From contig JBBRHH010000433.1 of the NCBI GenBank assembly GCA_038222915.1, positions 1 to 5,489 on the forward strand: 5,489 nucleotides of DNA, read 5' to 3'. Positions 1 through 5,489 of the stretch are shown in pieces (the stretch's first letter is position 1; each line of letters starts with the position of its first letter). Position numbers and translations under genes: made by a program. The notes beneath the pieces are model-generated. The model was not told where the DNA came from. It did no database searches and saw only the letters and a program-made list of their open reading frames with translations. This DNA comes from JBBRHH01 sp038222915. Lineage in GTDB: Bacteria > Planctomycetota > Phycisphaerae > Tepidisphaerales > Tepidisphaeraceae.

Positions 1-1
1 G

Positions 2-451
2 TTACAGCGAGAGCTGGTCGCCAACGCGAGCAAGGACGCTCCCCACGATATGTTGCTTAGCGCCGGAGCACTGGCATCGCGCGGATATGTATTGTTGCGA
101 AAAAAAGCATATATCGATGCAGAAGCGGCATTGCGCGAATCACTCGCCATCCGAGAAAAAGCAGAGCCGGAGGGTTGGCTGACGTTCAATACCAAGTCGA
201 TGCTCGGCGAAGCGCTGGCGGGACAACGGAAGTTCGCGGAGGCCGAACCGCTCTTGCTCACAGGGTATGCGGGGATCAAAAAACGGGAGCCCTCGATTCC
301 TCCGGAAGCCAAATCCCGATTGCCCATCGCGGCGGACCGGCTGGTAGAGTTCTACACTACCACTGACAAGGTCGAAGAGCGAGATAGGTGGCGAGCAGAA
401 CGGGCCAAATACGGCGTCCCCACGACGACTCAGCCGGCCAAAGGAACCTGA
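2..451 (+). CDS. C-terminal part of a TPR protein, probably a planctomycete Ser/Thr kinase (5' truncated)
   Basis: The frame is open from the left edge, so the 149 residues seen are only the C-terminus; the ATG at 50 is internal. Two tetratricopeptide-like helical pairs can be read: about residues 25-59 (GYVLLRKKAYIDAEAALRES followed by LAIREK) and 62-96 (MLGEALAGQRKFAEAEPLLL followed by TGYAGIKKRE). A closing helical stretch, RLVEFYTTTDKVEERDRWRAE, abridged here, leads into a short polar tail. TPR repeats mediate protein-protein contacts. In planctomycetes this type of ending, with LL-GY-G-KKRE and then RLV-FY and WRAE, is common on large cytoplasmic or membrane-anchored Ser/Thr kinases encoded beside ECF sigma factors. 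The kinase domain itself is outside the window, so that part is inference. The stop codon lies one base before the sigma factor start, which suggests a shared transcript. It could also be a TPR protein without a kinase domain. Confidence 0.75.
   Translation, partial: LQRELVANASKDAPHDMLLSAGALASRGYVLLRKKAYIDAEAALRESLAIREKAEPEGWLTFNTKSMLGEALAGQRKFAEAEPLLLTGYAGIKKREPSIPPEAKSRLPIAADRLVEFYTTTDKVEERDRWRAERAKYGVPTTTQPAKGT
441..446 (+). promoter_or_regulatory. Ribosome binding site supporting the TTG start of the sigma factor
   Basis: AAGGAA lies inside the last codons of the TPR gene, six bases before the TTG at 453. No in-frame ATG or GTG is nearby; the next in-frame ATG is at residue 90 (codon 720-722), which would delete much of the region 2 domain. 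This favours TTG as the start and translational coupling to the upstream gene. Confidence 0.5.
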
Positions 452-452
452 T

Positions 453-1019
453 TTGAGCCCCGAACCGGATCATCCCGCGCGCGGCAACCAGCCTGCCATC
501 CCGCGAGAAGAACCCGAGCGGCCGACTCCCGTCGAGCAATGGCCGACGGTTTACGCCGAACTCCGCCGAATTGCCGCCGCCAAGCTCGCCGCCGAGAAGC
601 CGGGCCAGACTCTCGACGCGACCGGCCTGGTTCACGAAGCCTGGTTGCGATTAGCCGGCACATCGGTTGAGTGGAGCGATCGCGTCCATTTCGTGCGGAC
701 GGCCGCCACCTTGATGCGGCGAATCCTCATTGATCGCGCCCGGGCCAAGGTCGCCACCAAACGCGACGGCGGCGTTCTCGTCCAACTGACCGAGGTTTCC
801 GTTCCAATGCGGGATGAAAGTCTCATCGTCCTCGACGACGCCCTGCGCCGCCTCGCCGAACTCAAACCGGTTCATGCCAGGCTGGTCGAGCTTCGCTTTT
901 TTGGCGGACTGACCGGCTACGAGGCCGCCACCGCGATGAACCTCTCCCCCGCCACCGCGGATCGCCTTTGGCGTTATGCGCGAGCATGGCTTCAGGTCGA
1001 GATCGGCAAAGACGCGTAG
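453..1019 (+). CDS. ECF-type RNA polymerase sigma factor, planctomycete Sigma70_ECF group
   Basis: This 188-residue protein has the length and layout of the Sigma70_ECF family (the PF07638 type), which is strongly expanded in planctomycetes. After a proline-rich N-terminal tail (1-28) comes region 2 at about 30-100, with VYAELRRIAAAKL, the core-binding signature LDATGLVHEAWLRL (53-66) and FVRTAATLMRRILIDRARAK (80-99), which should cover -10 recognition. A linker (100-125) leads to region 4 at about 127-183, with LVELRFFGGLTGYEAATAMN and LSPATADRLWRYARAWL forming the helix-turn-helix for the -35 element. It should direct core RNA polymerase to a dedicated promoter set, which cannot be identified from the sequence. 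No anti-sigma factor is adjacent. The preceding TPR/kinase-like protein is the likely regulatory partner, by phosphorylation or binding, as proposed for kinase-linked ECF groups. The start is TTG with an AAGGAA ribosome binding site. Confidence 0.9.
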   Translation: MSPEPDHPARGNQPAIPREEPERPTPVEQWPTVYAELRRIAAAKLAAEKPGQTLDATGLVHEAWLRLAGTSVEWSDRVHFVRTAATLMRRILIDRARAKVATKRDGGVLVQLTEVSVPMRDESLIVLDDALRRLAELKPVHARLVELRFFGGLTGYEAATAMNLSPATADRLWRYARAWLQVEIGKDA

Positions 1020-1054
1020 GCGGGTTTTCGGGTTTTGGTTGTCTCAGAAAACAA

Positions 1055-1085
1055 CATAAGCCACTGTTTTTCACAGTGGCTTATG
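1055..1085 (-). terminator. Perfect 13-bp hairpin, intrinsic terminator, possibly bidirectional
   Basis: CATAAGCCACTGT (1055-1067) and ACAGTGGCTTATG (1073-1085) are perfect inverted repeats around a 5-base loop. Read on the minus strand, the stem is followed by TTGTTTTCTG, a fair U-tract, and is preceded by the RNA-gene tail at 1098-1120, so it fits the terminator of that RNA gene. On the plus strand the trailing bases are CGTTTAC, a weaker tract, but the hairpin lies 35 bases after the sigma factor stop and may also end that transcript. Confidence 0.7.
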
Positions 1086-1097
1086 CGTTTACACCAA

Positions 1098-1120
1098 TGG
1101 AGGCGGAGAGAATTGAACCC
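1098..1120 (-). other. Orphan 3' end of a tmRNA or tRNA gene, likely attachment-site remnant
   Basis: Read on the minus strand this stretch has the order of an RNA-gene 3' end: GG, T loop TTCAATT, T-stem 3' half CTCTC, acceptor 3' strand CGCCTCC and discriminator A, with no encoded CCA (TTGG follows). An acceptor 3' strand of the form CGCCTCC pairs with a GGGGGCG or GGAGGCG 5' end, as in many tmRNAs and in some tRNA-Ser or tRNA-Ala genes. The bases that should form the T-stem 5' half (to the right, 1121 onward) do not pair with CTCTC, and no RNA gene body follows. It is therefore only a tail. Tails like this are left when an element integrates into the 3' end of a tRNA or ssrA gene. The RNA assignment is by motif only. 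Confidence 0.55.
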
Positions 1121-1158
1121 TGAATGAACCACTATAAAGCCACCGAGAATAACAAATT

Positions 1159-1182
1159 CGGCCCGAAACTCGGCCCGAAACT
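1159..1182. repeat. Tandem 12-bp direct repeat between the RNA tail and the integrase remnant
   Basis: CGGCCCGAAACT occurs twice in perfect head-to-tail copies (1159-1170 and 1171-1182), 39 bases from the end of the RNA-gene tail and just before the integrase-like frame. It may be a replication-slippage duplication. Its position also fits arm-type binding sites for an integrase or excisionase, which is inference. Confidence 0.5.
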
Positions 1183-1220
1183 CTTGCCGCCAGAACAGGA
1201 CGACCGACCGGCTTTTTTAG

Positions 1221-1815
1221 ATGCCGGGACGGGACGAAAATTGACGGACTCACACGGAAAGCCGATGGACGATGGAAGATATCCGCGACCGGTCAAACCT
1301 TTCGCGAGCCAGATGAAATGCTGGCCGTTGCGCGCTTCCGATCAATCGTGTCGGCGTCCGCTGGGCGCACCGTAGCGTTGCCAGTCGTTCCGCTGGATTC
1401 CATGCCGTCCGATCTGTTGTCCGGCGTGCCCGAAGAGTTTGAAGAAGAAACAATCATGGCGTGGGCGGAAGCCGCTACGACCCCAACGCTTCACCCGGCA
1501 CACGTTGACGGGCGCGAGTACATCGGCGCGCAGTTTCCCGAAGCAGGCATATGGGCATTCTTCCGCGCGGAGGTTATCAAAAATCCCAAACGCGTAGCCC
1601 AGCTTGTCGGCATTGAACAGATTGGCTACTTGACCGATTTGAAACCACCCACGCTATCCCCCAAGCTGGCGGACCTGATTACGTTGTACGCGGAGAAGCC
1701 GGGAGTATCGAAAGCGGAGATTCGCGCGGTCACAAAGCAGAACCGGCGTGTTGGGGGAACGAACGTGCGAGGCTATCAAGAAAATTTGTACGGGTTATTT
1801 TCAGGCAGACCCTAA
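1221..1815 (+). pseudogene. Truncated integrase-like (tyrosine recombinase) N-terminal fragment
   Basis: The coherent frame runs about 192 residues from 1237 to a stop at 1813-1815. It begins KIDGLTRKADGRWKISATGQ, then TFREPDEMLAVARFRS, a style seen at the N-terminus of planctomycete phage-type integrases. Further on, IGYLTDLKPPTLSPKLADLI and TLYAEKPGVSKAEIRAVTKQ resemble the start of the helical core-binding (SAM-like) domain. No catalytic R...HxxR...Y domain follows; after about 1740 the translation loses resemblance and stops. The frame has no good start codon. The nearest ATG (1221, giving MPGRDE) is in another frame and hits a stop at 1242, so a one-base insertion around 1224-1240 would join it to the coherent frame. 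The downstream ATG at 1318 would cut off the most recognisable N-terminal motif. The protein should be non-functional. Family assignment is from recalled motifs and from the adjacent attachment-like tail; a small hypothetical protein is the alternative. Confidence 0.5.
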
Positions 1816-1822
1816 GCAGCCA

Positions 1823-1843
1823 ACACGGGCGGGATGCCCGTGT
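1823..1843. repeat. REP-like palindrome
   Basis: ACACGGGC (1823-1830) and GCCCGTGT (1836-1843) form a perfect 8-bp stem with loop GGGAT. No T-tract follows, so it is a poor intrinsic terminator. The pattern of a GC-rich palindrome with a purine-rich loop resembles short dispersed intergenic palindromes I associate with planctomycete genomes. It lies 8 bases after the stop of the integrase fragment. Genome copy number cannot be seen from this window. Confidence 0.45.
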
Positions 1844-2046
1844 CAGGAGCAAGAGTCGAGACATCACAGGGCTGTCGCCATATTCGCATCTTCGATACAT
1901 ACTCTTCTTCCCGGAATTTTTGAAGGCCGCAGGCTTGGGATCTGCCGGTTTGGCCACCGTTTTAATGTTATGAACCGCGCCGCCGGTCTAATTCATTGTT
2001 GCGATCACTTATCGTCATTTGGCATCAAACTCTGAAAACGGATAAG

Positions 2047-2076
2047 GGGATAAGTAGGGATAAGTATACTCATCCC
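2047..2076. repeat. Tandem 10-bp repeat followed by its inverted copy
   Basis: GGGATAAGTA is present twice in a row (2047-2056, 2057-2066) and is followed directly by TACTCATCCC (2067-2076), its reverse complement with one mismatch. A further GGATAAG lies just upstream at 2040-2046. The right half forms a near-perfect 20-bp palindrome centred between 2066 and 2067. It could be a protein-binding site or part of a mobile-element end; function is unknown. Confidence 0.5.
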
Positions 2077-2268
2077 GGCTCTGTCTGAAAACCGCAAGAT
2101 TGTCTCGCGTTCGGCTCATGGCCTCACTCCATTCTGTACCGACTCGCGCCTCACACAGGTAGGGCGGAGACTGACAGTGCCAAGAGAACTTTTTCCAAAA
2201 CCTCCACTTCCATCCAAATGTCTCAATGACGCCGCATCACCTGGGCCGTGTCTGGTTGGGCATGAGGC

Positions 2269-3570
2269 TCACACGACGTCGAACCGATTGACCTCGACTT
2301 CGTTTTTCCCCGCCTTGGGAATCGGACGGGGCTCCGGCTGTGCAATGCCATTGCCATCGACGGCGCGAGCGCGGAACTCATACTTGCCGGGCTTCAGATC
2401 CGTCAGTGCCGTTGACCAGGAGATCATGCTGTATCGCAGCGGCCAGCTCCGCGGCTTGCCGGACTCCGGATCAAAACCGAGCAACTCTTTGGAGGAGACT
2501 CCAGCTGGAAGAACGCGGCCCCAGTCGGTCGGCGGAGGTTCAAGGTCACACGCGGTCCACTGCGCGGCGCGATACGTTTCGTCATCCTGCGTCACCGCTT
2601 TGGCTCCTGGCTCTGTTCGATGAAGCCAGTATTCGACGCGTTTCAACCCTGACAATCCGGAGAGCACCCGGCCGCTCATCGACACCGCCTTCCCCGCGGG
2701 GAACGTCTCCTGCGCCGGATCGATGTAGGCGGCCGTCTTCAGATGCGATTCGGGATCGTTGTTCTGGTTCGCGTAAGTGTCGTTTGCCCTGAAGTCGTTG
2801 GTCACCATGATGCGCTGCAGCCACTTGATCGATTTGAAGCCGTGCGCCCAGGGCACGACCATTCGCACCGGGCCGCCGCGCTTCAGTGAGATCGGCTCGC
2901 CATTGAGTCGATAGGCGAGGAACGCCGGCAACTCGCCGGGCGGAGTCTCCATCGCCTGGGTGTAACTGAGCGATGACTGGAATGTCTGCTTCGGGTCGTT
3001 GTTGTGAAAACCCCAATAGTAGATGCGACGAACGTTGTGCATCCGTCCAGCCAGGCGCAGCACTTCGCACAGGGGGACGCCTTCCCAGAGCCCCTGGCCC
3101 AGCGGTTCGGAGATGTTGAGGCACTGCATTGCCTTGAGGAAACGCACTCCCCGCGTCCTGCCCAGCTCGATCAGAGTTGTGAGATCGAGTGCGTTCTTGT
3201 CGGCGAGGGTGAGTGGCCTGGTAAGGCTGGCCGGTTGCACCACAATATTGTCGGTGAACGCATCCGCAACGATCTCCAGCCGCCAGGTGTCGGGCGTCAG
3301 CCGCGCCTGCACCAATGCGTCGCCGACAAGCGTATGTGGCACGGGTGTTCCGCGTGCCACTTCGTAAAACTGGTCGGCAGGCGTCAGCAGCGGATGCGGG
3401 GGACACGCAGCAGGGCTCGATCCCGCCGGTGTGCCGGCGACTGCCGGATCATCCGCCGCAAACGCATTCACCCGCAGCCCACCGGCAAGCGCTGTAGCGG
3501 CCAGGGCGGAGGTGGTGGACATGAAATCTCGGCGGGATGACTTGTGAGGCTGTGGATGCGATTCCATCAT
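2269..3570 (-). CDS. Tat-exported molybdopterin oxidoreductase, sulfite oxidase / YedY-like
   Basis: This 433-residue protein begins with a Tat signal: SSRRDFM (11-17), a hydrophobic stretch STTSALAATALAGGL (18-32) and a probable cleavage after AFA (36-38). The Mo-pterin domain spans about 60-280. Cys150 in AMQCLNISEPLGQGLWEGVP is the expected molybdenum ligand, and GGPVRMVVPWAHGFKSIKWL (232-251) is a pterin-binding loop. Residues about 285-433, with SMSGRVLSGLSGLKRVEYWL, a W-rich middle and GKYEFRARAVDGNGIAQPEP, match the Ig-like dimerisation domain of sulfite oxidases. There is no heme domain, so electrons must pass to a separate carrier. The periplasmic substrate could be sulfite or an oxidised sulfur compound; this is inference. 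The short spacing from Cys150 to WEGVPL and the PW-x-x-GFKSIK loop are closer to YedY/MsrP than to classical sulfite oxidase. No MsrQ-like membrane partner or cytochrome lies beside it. ATG at 3570 is chosen because AGGAG (3576-3580) sits five bases upstream; the second ATG, one codon later, is equally possible. Confidence 0.85.
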   Translation of the reverse strand: MMESHPQPHKSSRRDFMSTTSALAATALAGGLRVNAFAADDPAVAGTPAGSSPAACPPHPLLTPADQFYEVARGTPVPHTLVGDALVQARLTPDTWRLEIVADAFTDNIVVQPASLTRPLTLADKNALDLTTLIELGRTRGVRFLKAMQCLNISEPLGQGLWEGVPLCEVLRLAGRMHNVRRIYYWGFHNNDPKQTFQSSLSYTQAMETPPGELPAFLAYRLNGEPISLKRGGPVRMVVPWAHGFKSIKWLQRIMVTNDFRANDTYANQNNDPESHLKTAAYIDPAQETFPAGKAVSMSGRVLSGLSGLKRVEYWLHRTEPGAKAVTQDDETYRAAQWTACDLEPPPTDWGRVLPAGVSSKELLGFDPESGKPRSWPLRYSMISWSTALTDLKPGKYEFRARAVDGNGIAQPEPRPIPKAGKNEVEVNRFDVV

Positions 3571-3900
3571 TGGTGCTCCTGAATGACCTTGCGCAATCAG
3601 TGTACCTATAGATTGTCTATCGCGCCGCTTTTGTTAATTCGCCTCGGATGTCCCGGTTGTGGGAAGCCAGGTAACCGACGACCTCACGCATCAGTTGTTC
3701 ACCGGCTCATCGCAATCCGGCCAACACGCCGTCTACAACGATCAAGACGTCTGGCGCGGCCGTTAACGTTAATCGCTACCAATGGGAAGGCCGCCAGACC
3801 AATCCATCCGAACCAATTCATTTGAATCTCGAACCGGCTGGGGTAATCTGTGCCTGAGCCCGGCGGCGATTGCGCCTCTGGAATTGGAGCCCGGAGATTG
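3571..3900. other. Divergent intergenic region upstream of oxidoreductase and propeller genes
   Basis: This 330-base spacer should hold promoters for both flanking genes, but I cannot point to convincing -35/-10 pairs. It contains AGGAG (3576-3580) for the minus-strand gene, an interrupted hairpin at 3750-3798, the 10-bp palindrome TTAACGTTAA (3763-3772), ATTCATTTGAAT (3816-3827, inverted halves) and GGAG (3893-3896) before the plus-strand ATG. A short protein-like frame runs through 3638-3766. No complete gene is supported. Confidence 0.5.
3750..3798. repeat. Interrupted inverted repeat in the divergent spacer
   Basis: TCTGGC (3750-3755) and GGCC (3758-3761) pair with GGCC (3789-3792) and GCCAGA (3793-3798), leaving a two-base bulge and a 27-base loop that contains TTAACGTTAA. 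There is no T-tract. It could be an operator or an RNA structure, or chance in GC-rich DNA. Confidence 0.3.
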
Positions 3901-5489
3901 ATGAGAAAAAGCAAGCCAAAGCAGGAGGCCGGTGCGCGGGCAGAAAAACGCGCCCGGTTTGCCGCGCGATCCATTCGCCCGATAAGAATCGCGCTGGAGA
4001 CTCTGGAATACAGGCGGCTGCTTTCGGGCACGGCCATCACCCAATATCACGTTGACGTGCAGAGCAGCGGCGTCAACAACGCCGAAACCATCCTCAGCAT
4101 TGGAAACGTCAACAAGATCAGCAAGCAGTTCTCCACGCCAATGGACGCCTTGGTGTATGCCGAGCCGCTGTACGTGCCGGGCGTTACCATTGCCAGTGTT
4201 TCGCACAACGTGGTGTATGTCGCGACGGAGCATGATTCGGTCTATGCGGTTGACGCGCAAGGTGGAAACGTCCTCTGGAAAACGGCGCTGGTGAATACCG
4301 GCAATGCACTGATCAATCCGATGGGGGCTACGGCAATCAGTGCGATTCAGGGGCTCGATGCGGGCGTGGGTCCCGAGGTGGGCATCACCGCCACCCCGGT
4401 GATCGACCTGGCGAACCAGGTTATTTACGTCGAGGCCAAGTCGCGGCAGACCATTGCCGGCAATACTCAGCACTTCGTTCAGACGCTTTATAAAATCGAT
4501 ATTGCAACCGGCGCTGTCATCAATAGCCGCATCATCGCCGACACCATCAACAACAATAACAATTACACCTACGTCACCACTGGCGCCGCCAGCAACACGC
4601 CTTATGTCGTCGGCACCGGACAGGGTGCAATTACTGTGAACGGCCAGTCGCGGGTCTATTACAACGGCCAGCGCGAGTTCGGCCGGGTTGCGATGTCGCT
4701 GTACAACGGCGTGGTCTACATGGGCATGGCGTCGCATGCAGACACCGGCCCATACCACGGCTGGATGCTGGGCTATGACGCCAGCGATCTTTCCCTCGTC
4801 GGGGCACTCAACACGACTCCCAATGGTGGACAGGGTGGGCCATGGCAGGGCGGCGCGTCGATCGTCGTCGATCCTCAGGGAGCGTTCTATCTCGAAACCG
4901 GAAATGGCTCGTTCAACACGGCGGCGAGTAATTTTGACACGATCAACGGCGTGTCCTACCAGGGCAAGCCGCACGACGCCGACTATGGCGACTGCGTTGT
5001 AAAGGTGCTTCTCGATCCGACCACCTCCCCGACAAATCAGAACGCAAATGGATGGGGACTGAAGGTCGCAGACTACTTTTCACCGTTCAACAATTCGACG
5101 CTCAATACGAATGACACGGATCTTGGATCAGGCAGTCCGACCCTTCTTCCGGATGCGGTGGGTTCAGCGACACATCCACACCTGCTGATCGGCGGTGGAA
5201 AGGAAGGGAAACTGTATCTGATCGATCGGGACAAGATGGGTGGGTTTGATCCCAAGACCGATCATGTCGTGCAGGAACAGGGCAGCGCCGTTACTGGACT
5301 GTTGAACGCGCCGGTGTTCTTCATGAACAATCCCAACCCGGCCGCCCCAGCCAAACCGTCGGGAACACTGCTGATTGTCCAGGGCTATACCGGCGGTGCC
5401 GCAGCGTTCAACGTGAGCGATGGCGCATTCTCCATCGCGCCCACCAGCAAGGGCGCCAAGGACCTGGGATTCGTGGGCGGCGCACCCTT
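3901..5489 (+). CDS. Secreted PQQ-like beta-propeller protein (3' truncated by window end)
   Basis: The frame is open from ATG 3901 to the window end, giving 529 residues with no stop. The N-terminus is basic (MRKSKPKQ, then many R/K to residue 29), followed by LETLEYRRLLSG (32-43), the LE-x-RRLLS motif frequent at the start of exported planctomycete proteins; the protein should therefore be extracellular or envelope-associated. Propeller repeats follow: YAEPLYVPGVTI (86-97), HNVVYVATEHDSVYAVDA (102-119) with GGNVLWKTAL after it, GITATPVIDLANQVIYVEAK (161-180), NGVVYMGMASHADTGPYHGW (269-288), GYDASDL, GNGSFNT and LLIGGGKEGKLYLIDRD (428-444). Blades ending in a VYAVDA-G-LWK pattern are typical of PQQ-like repeats, but no enzymatic residues can be assigned and the protein may be structural or carbohydrate-binding. 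GGAG lies at 3893-3896 (spacing 4) and another at 3886-3889 (spacing 11). The long antisense frame opposite it is a shadow. Confidence 0.85.
   Translation, partial: MRKSKPKQEAGARAEKRARFAARSIRPIRIALETLEYRRLLSGTAITQYHVDVQSSGVNNAETILSIGNVNKISKQFSTPMDALVYAEPLYVPGVTIASVSHNVVYVATEHDSVYAVDAQGGNVLWKTALVNTGNALINPMGATAISAIQGLDAGVGPEVGITATPVIDLANQVIYVEAKSRQTIAGNTQHFVQTLYKIDIATGAVINSRIIADTINNNNNYTYVTTGAASNTPYVVGTGQGAITVNGQSRVYYNGQREFGRVAMSLYNGVVYMGMASHADTGPYHGWMLGYDASDLSLVGALNTTPNGGQGGPWQGGASIVVDPQGAFYLETGNGSFNTAASNFDTINGVSYQGKPHDADYGDCVVKVLLDPTTSPTNQNANGWGLKVADYFSPFNNSTLNTNDTDLGSGSPTLLPDAVGSATHPHLLIGGGKEGKLYLIDRDKMGGFDPKTDHVVQEQGSAVTGLLNAPVFFMNNPNPAAPAKPSGTLLIVQGYTGGAAAFNVSDGAFSIAPTSKGAKDLGFVGGAP

Larger units (their letters stand above)
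1816..2268. other. Non-coding or decayed stretch between integrase remnant and oxidoreductase gene
   Basis: About 450 bases in which I find no convincing gene on either strand. The open frames here have no recognisable motifs and no good ribosome binding sites. The stretch contains a REP-like hairpin at 1823-1843 and the repeat at 2047-2076. It carries no recognisable remnant of an integrase catalytic domain. No clear terminator was seen downstream of the minus-strand oxidoreductase stop at 2269. Confidence 0.5.

Noticed and set aside
1098..1120. A complete tRNA or tmRNA gene at this site
   Set aside because: The T-stem 5' half and everything further upstream on the minus strand are missing, so only a tail can be claimed.
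1124..1375. Small plus-strand frame of 83 residues beginning MNHYKATENN
   Set aside because: It has no clear ribosome binding site, contains the 12-bp DNA duplication as the peptide repeat GPKLGPKL, and overlaps the more convincing integrase-like frame. It might hold a leftover of an element gene end, but I cannot support it as a gene.
1748..2035. Plus-strand frame of 95 residues, considered as the frameshifted continuation of the integrase
   Set aside because: Its translation has no HxxR, TGxR or terminal Tyr motif, and it runs through the REP-like palindrome, so it does not restore a catalytic domain.
2015..2119. Minus-strand 34-residue frame with the peptide YTYPYLSPYPF
   Set aside because: The peptide repeat comes from the GGGATAAGTA DNA repeats, there is no good ribosome binding site, and the family is unknown. 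It is better explained as the repeat itself.
2177..2792. Plus-strand frames of 148 and 150 residues
   Set aside because: They are antisense to the 3' part of the oxidoreductase gene and have low-complexity Arg/Ser/Pro-rich translations.
2582..3406. Minus-strand open frame of 274 residues
   Set aside because: It overlaps the oxidoreductase gene on the same strand in another frame. The oxidoreductase frame carries the Tat signal, Cys ligand and domain motifs, while this one is arginine-rich and featureless.
3769..4974. Minus-strand open frame of 401 residues
   Set aside because: It lies antisense to the propeller gene, whose translation shows clear repeats and an export motif. The antisense product has no recognisable domain and is a GC-rich shadow frame.

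Overview
The window looks like chromosomal DNA from a planctomycete or a close relative. Three things point that way: an ECF sigma factor of the planctomycete-expanded Sigma70_ECF type, a TPR-rich C-terminus of the kind found on planctomycete Ser/Thr kinases, and a secreted propeller protein carrying the N-terminal LE-x-RRLLSG motif common on planctomycete exported proteins. Nothing gives the species.

Left part (1-1085): the 3' end of a TPR protein, probably a Ser/Thr kinase, is followed after a single base by an ECF sigma factor gene that seems to start with TTG. The two look translationally coupled and probably form one regulatory unit. A perfect 13-bp hairpin lies just downstream.

Middle part (1086-2268): this reads as a decayed integration site. 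On the minus strand, 1098-1120 matches the last part of a tmRNA or tRNA (T loop, T-stem 3' half, acceptor 3' strand, discriminator A) with no gene body attached. The hairpin at 1055-1085 sits where that RNA's terminator should be. Immediately to the right is an integrase-like reading frame. It holds only an N-terminal part, lacks the catalytic domain and lacks an intact start. The simplest reading is a displaced RNA-gene tail plus terminator left at one edge of an integrated element. About 450 bp without a convincing gene follow, with a REP-like hairpin and a short tandem/inverted repeat.

Right part (2269-5489): a Tat-exported molybdopterin oxidoreductase on the minus strand (2269-3570) and a large secreted PQQ-like beta-propeller protein on the plus strand (3901 to beyond the window) are divergent across a 330-bp spacer. 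The oxidoreductase combines YedY/MsrP-like catalytic motifs with a sulfite-oxidase-type C-terminal domain. Both proteins should act outside the cytoplasm, but nothing in the sequence shows that they cooperate. I see no complete new multi-gene system. The most informative items are the integration scar and the mosaic oxidoreductase.
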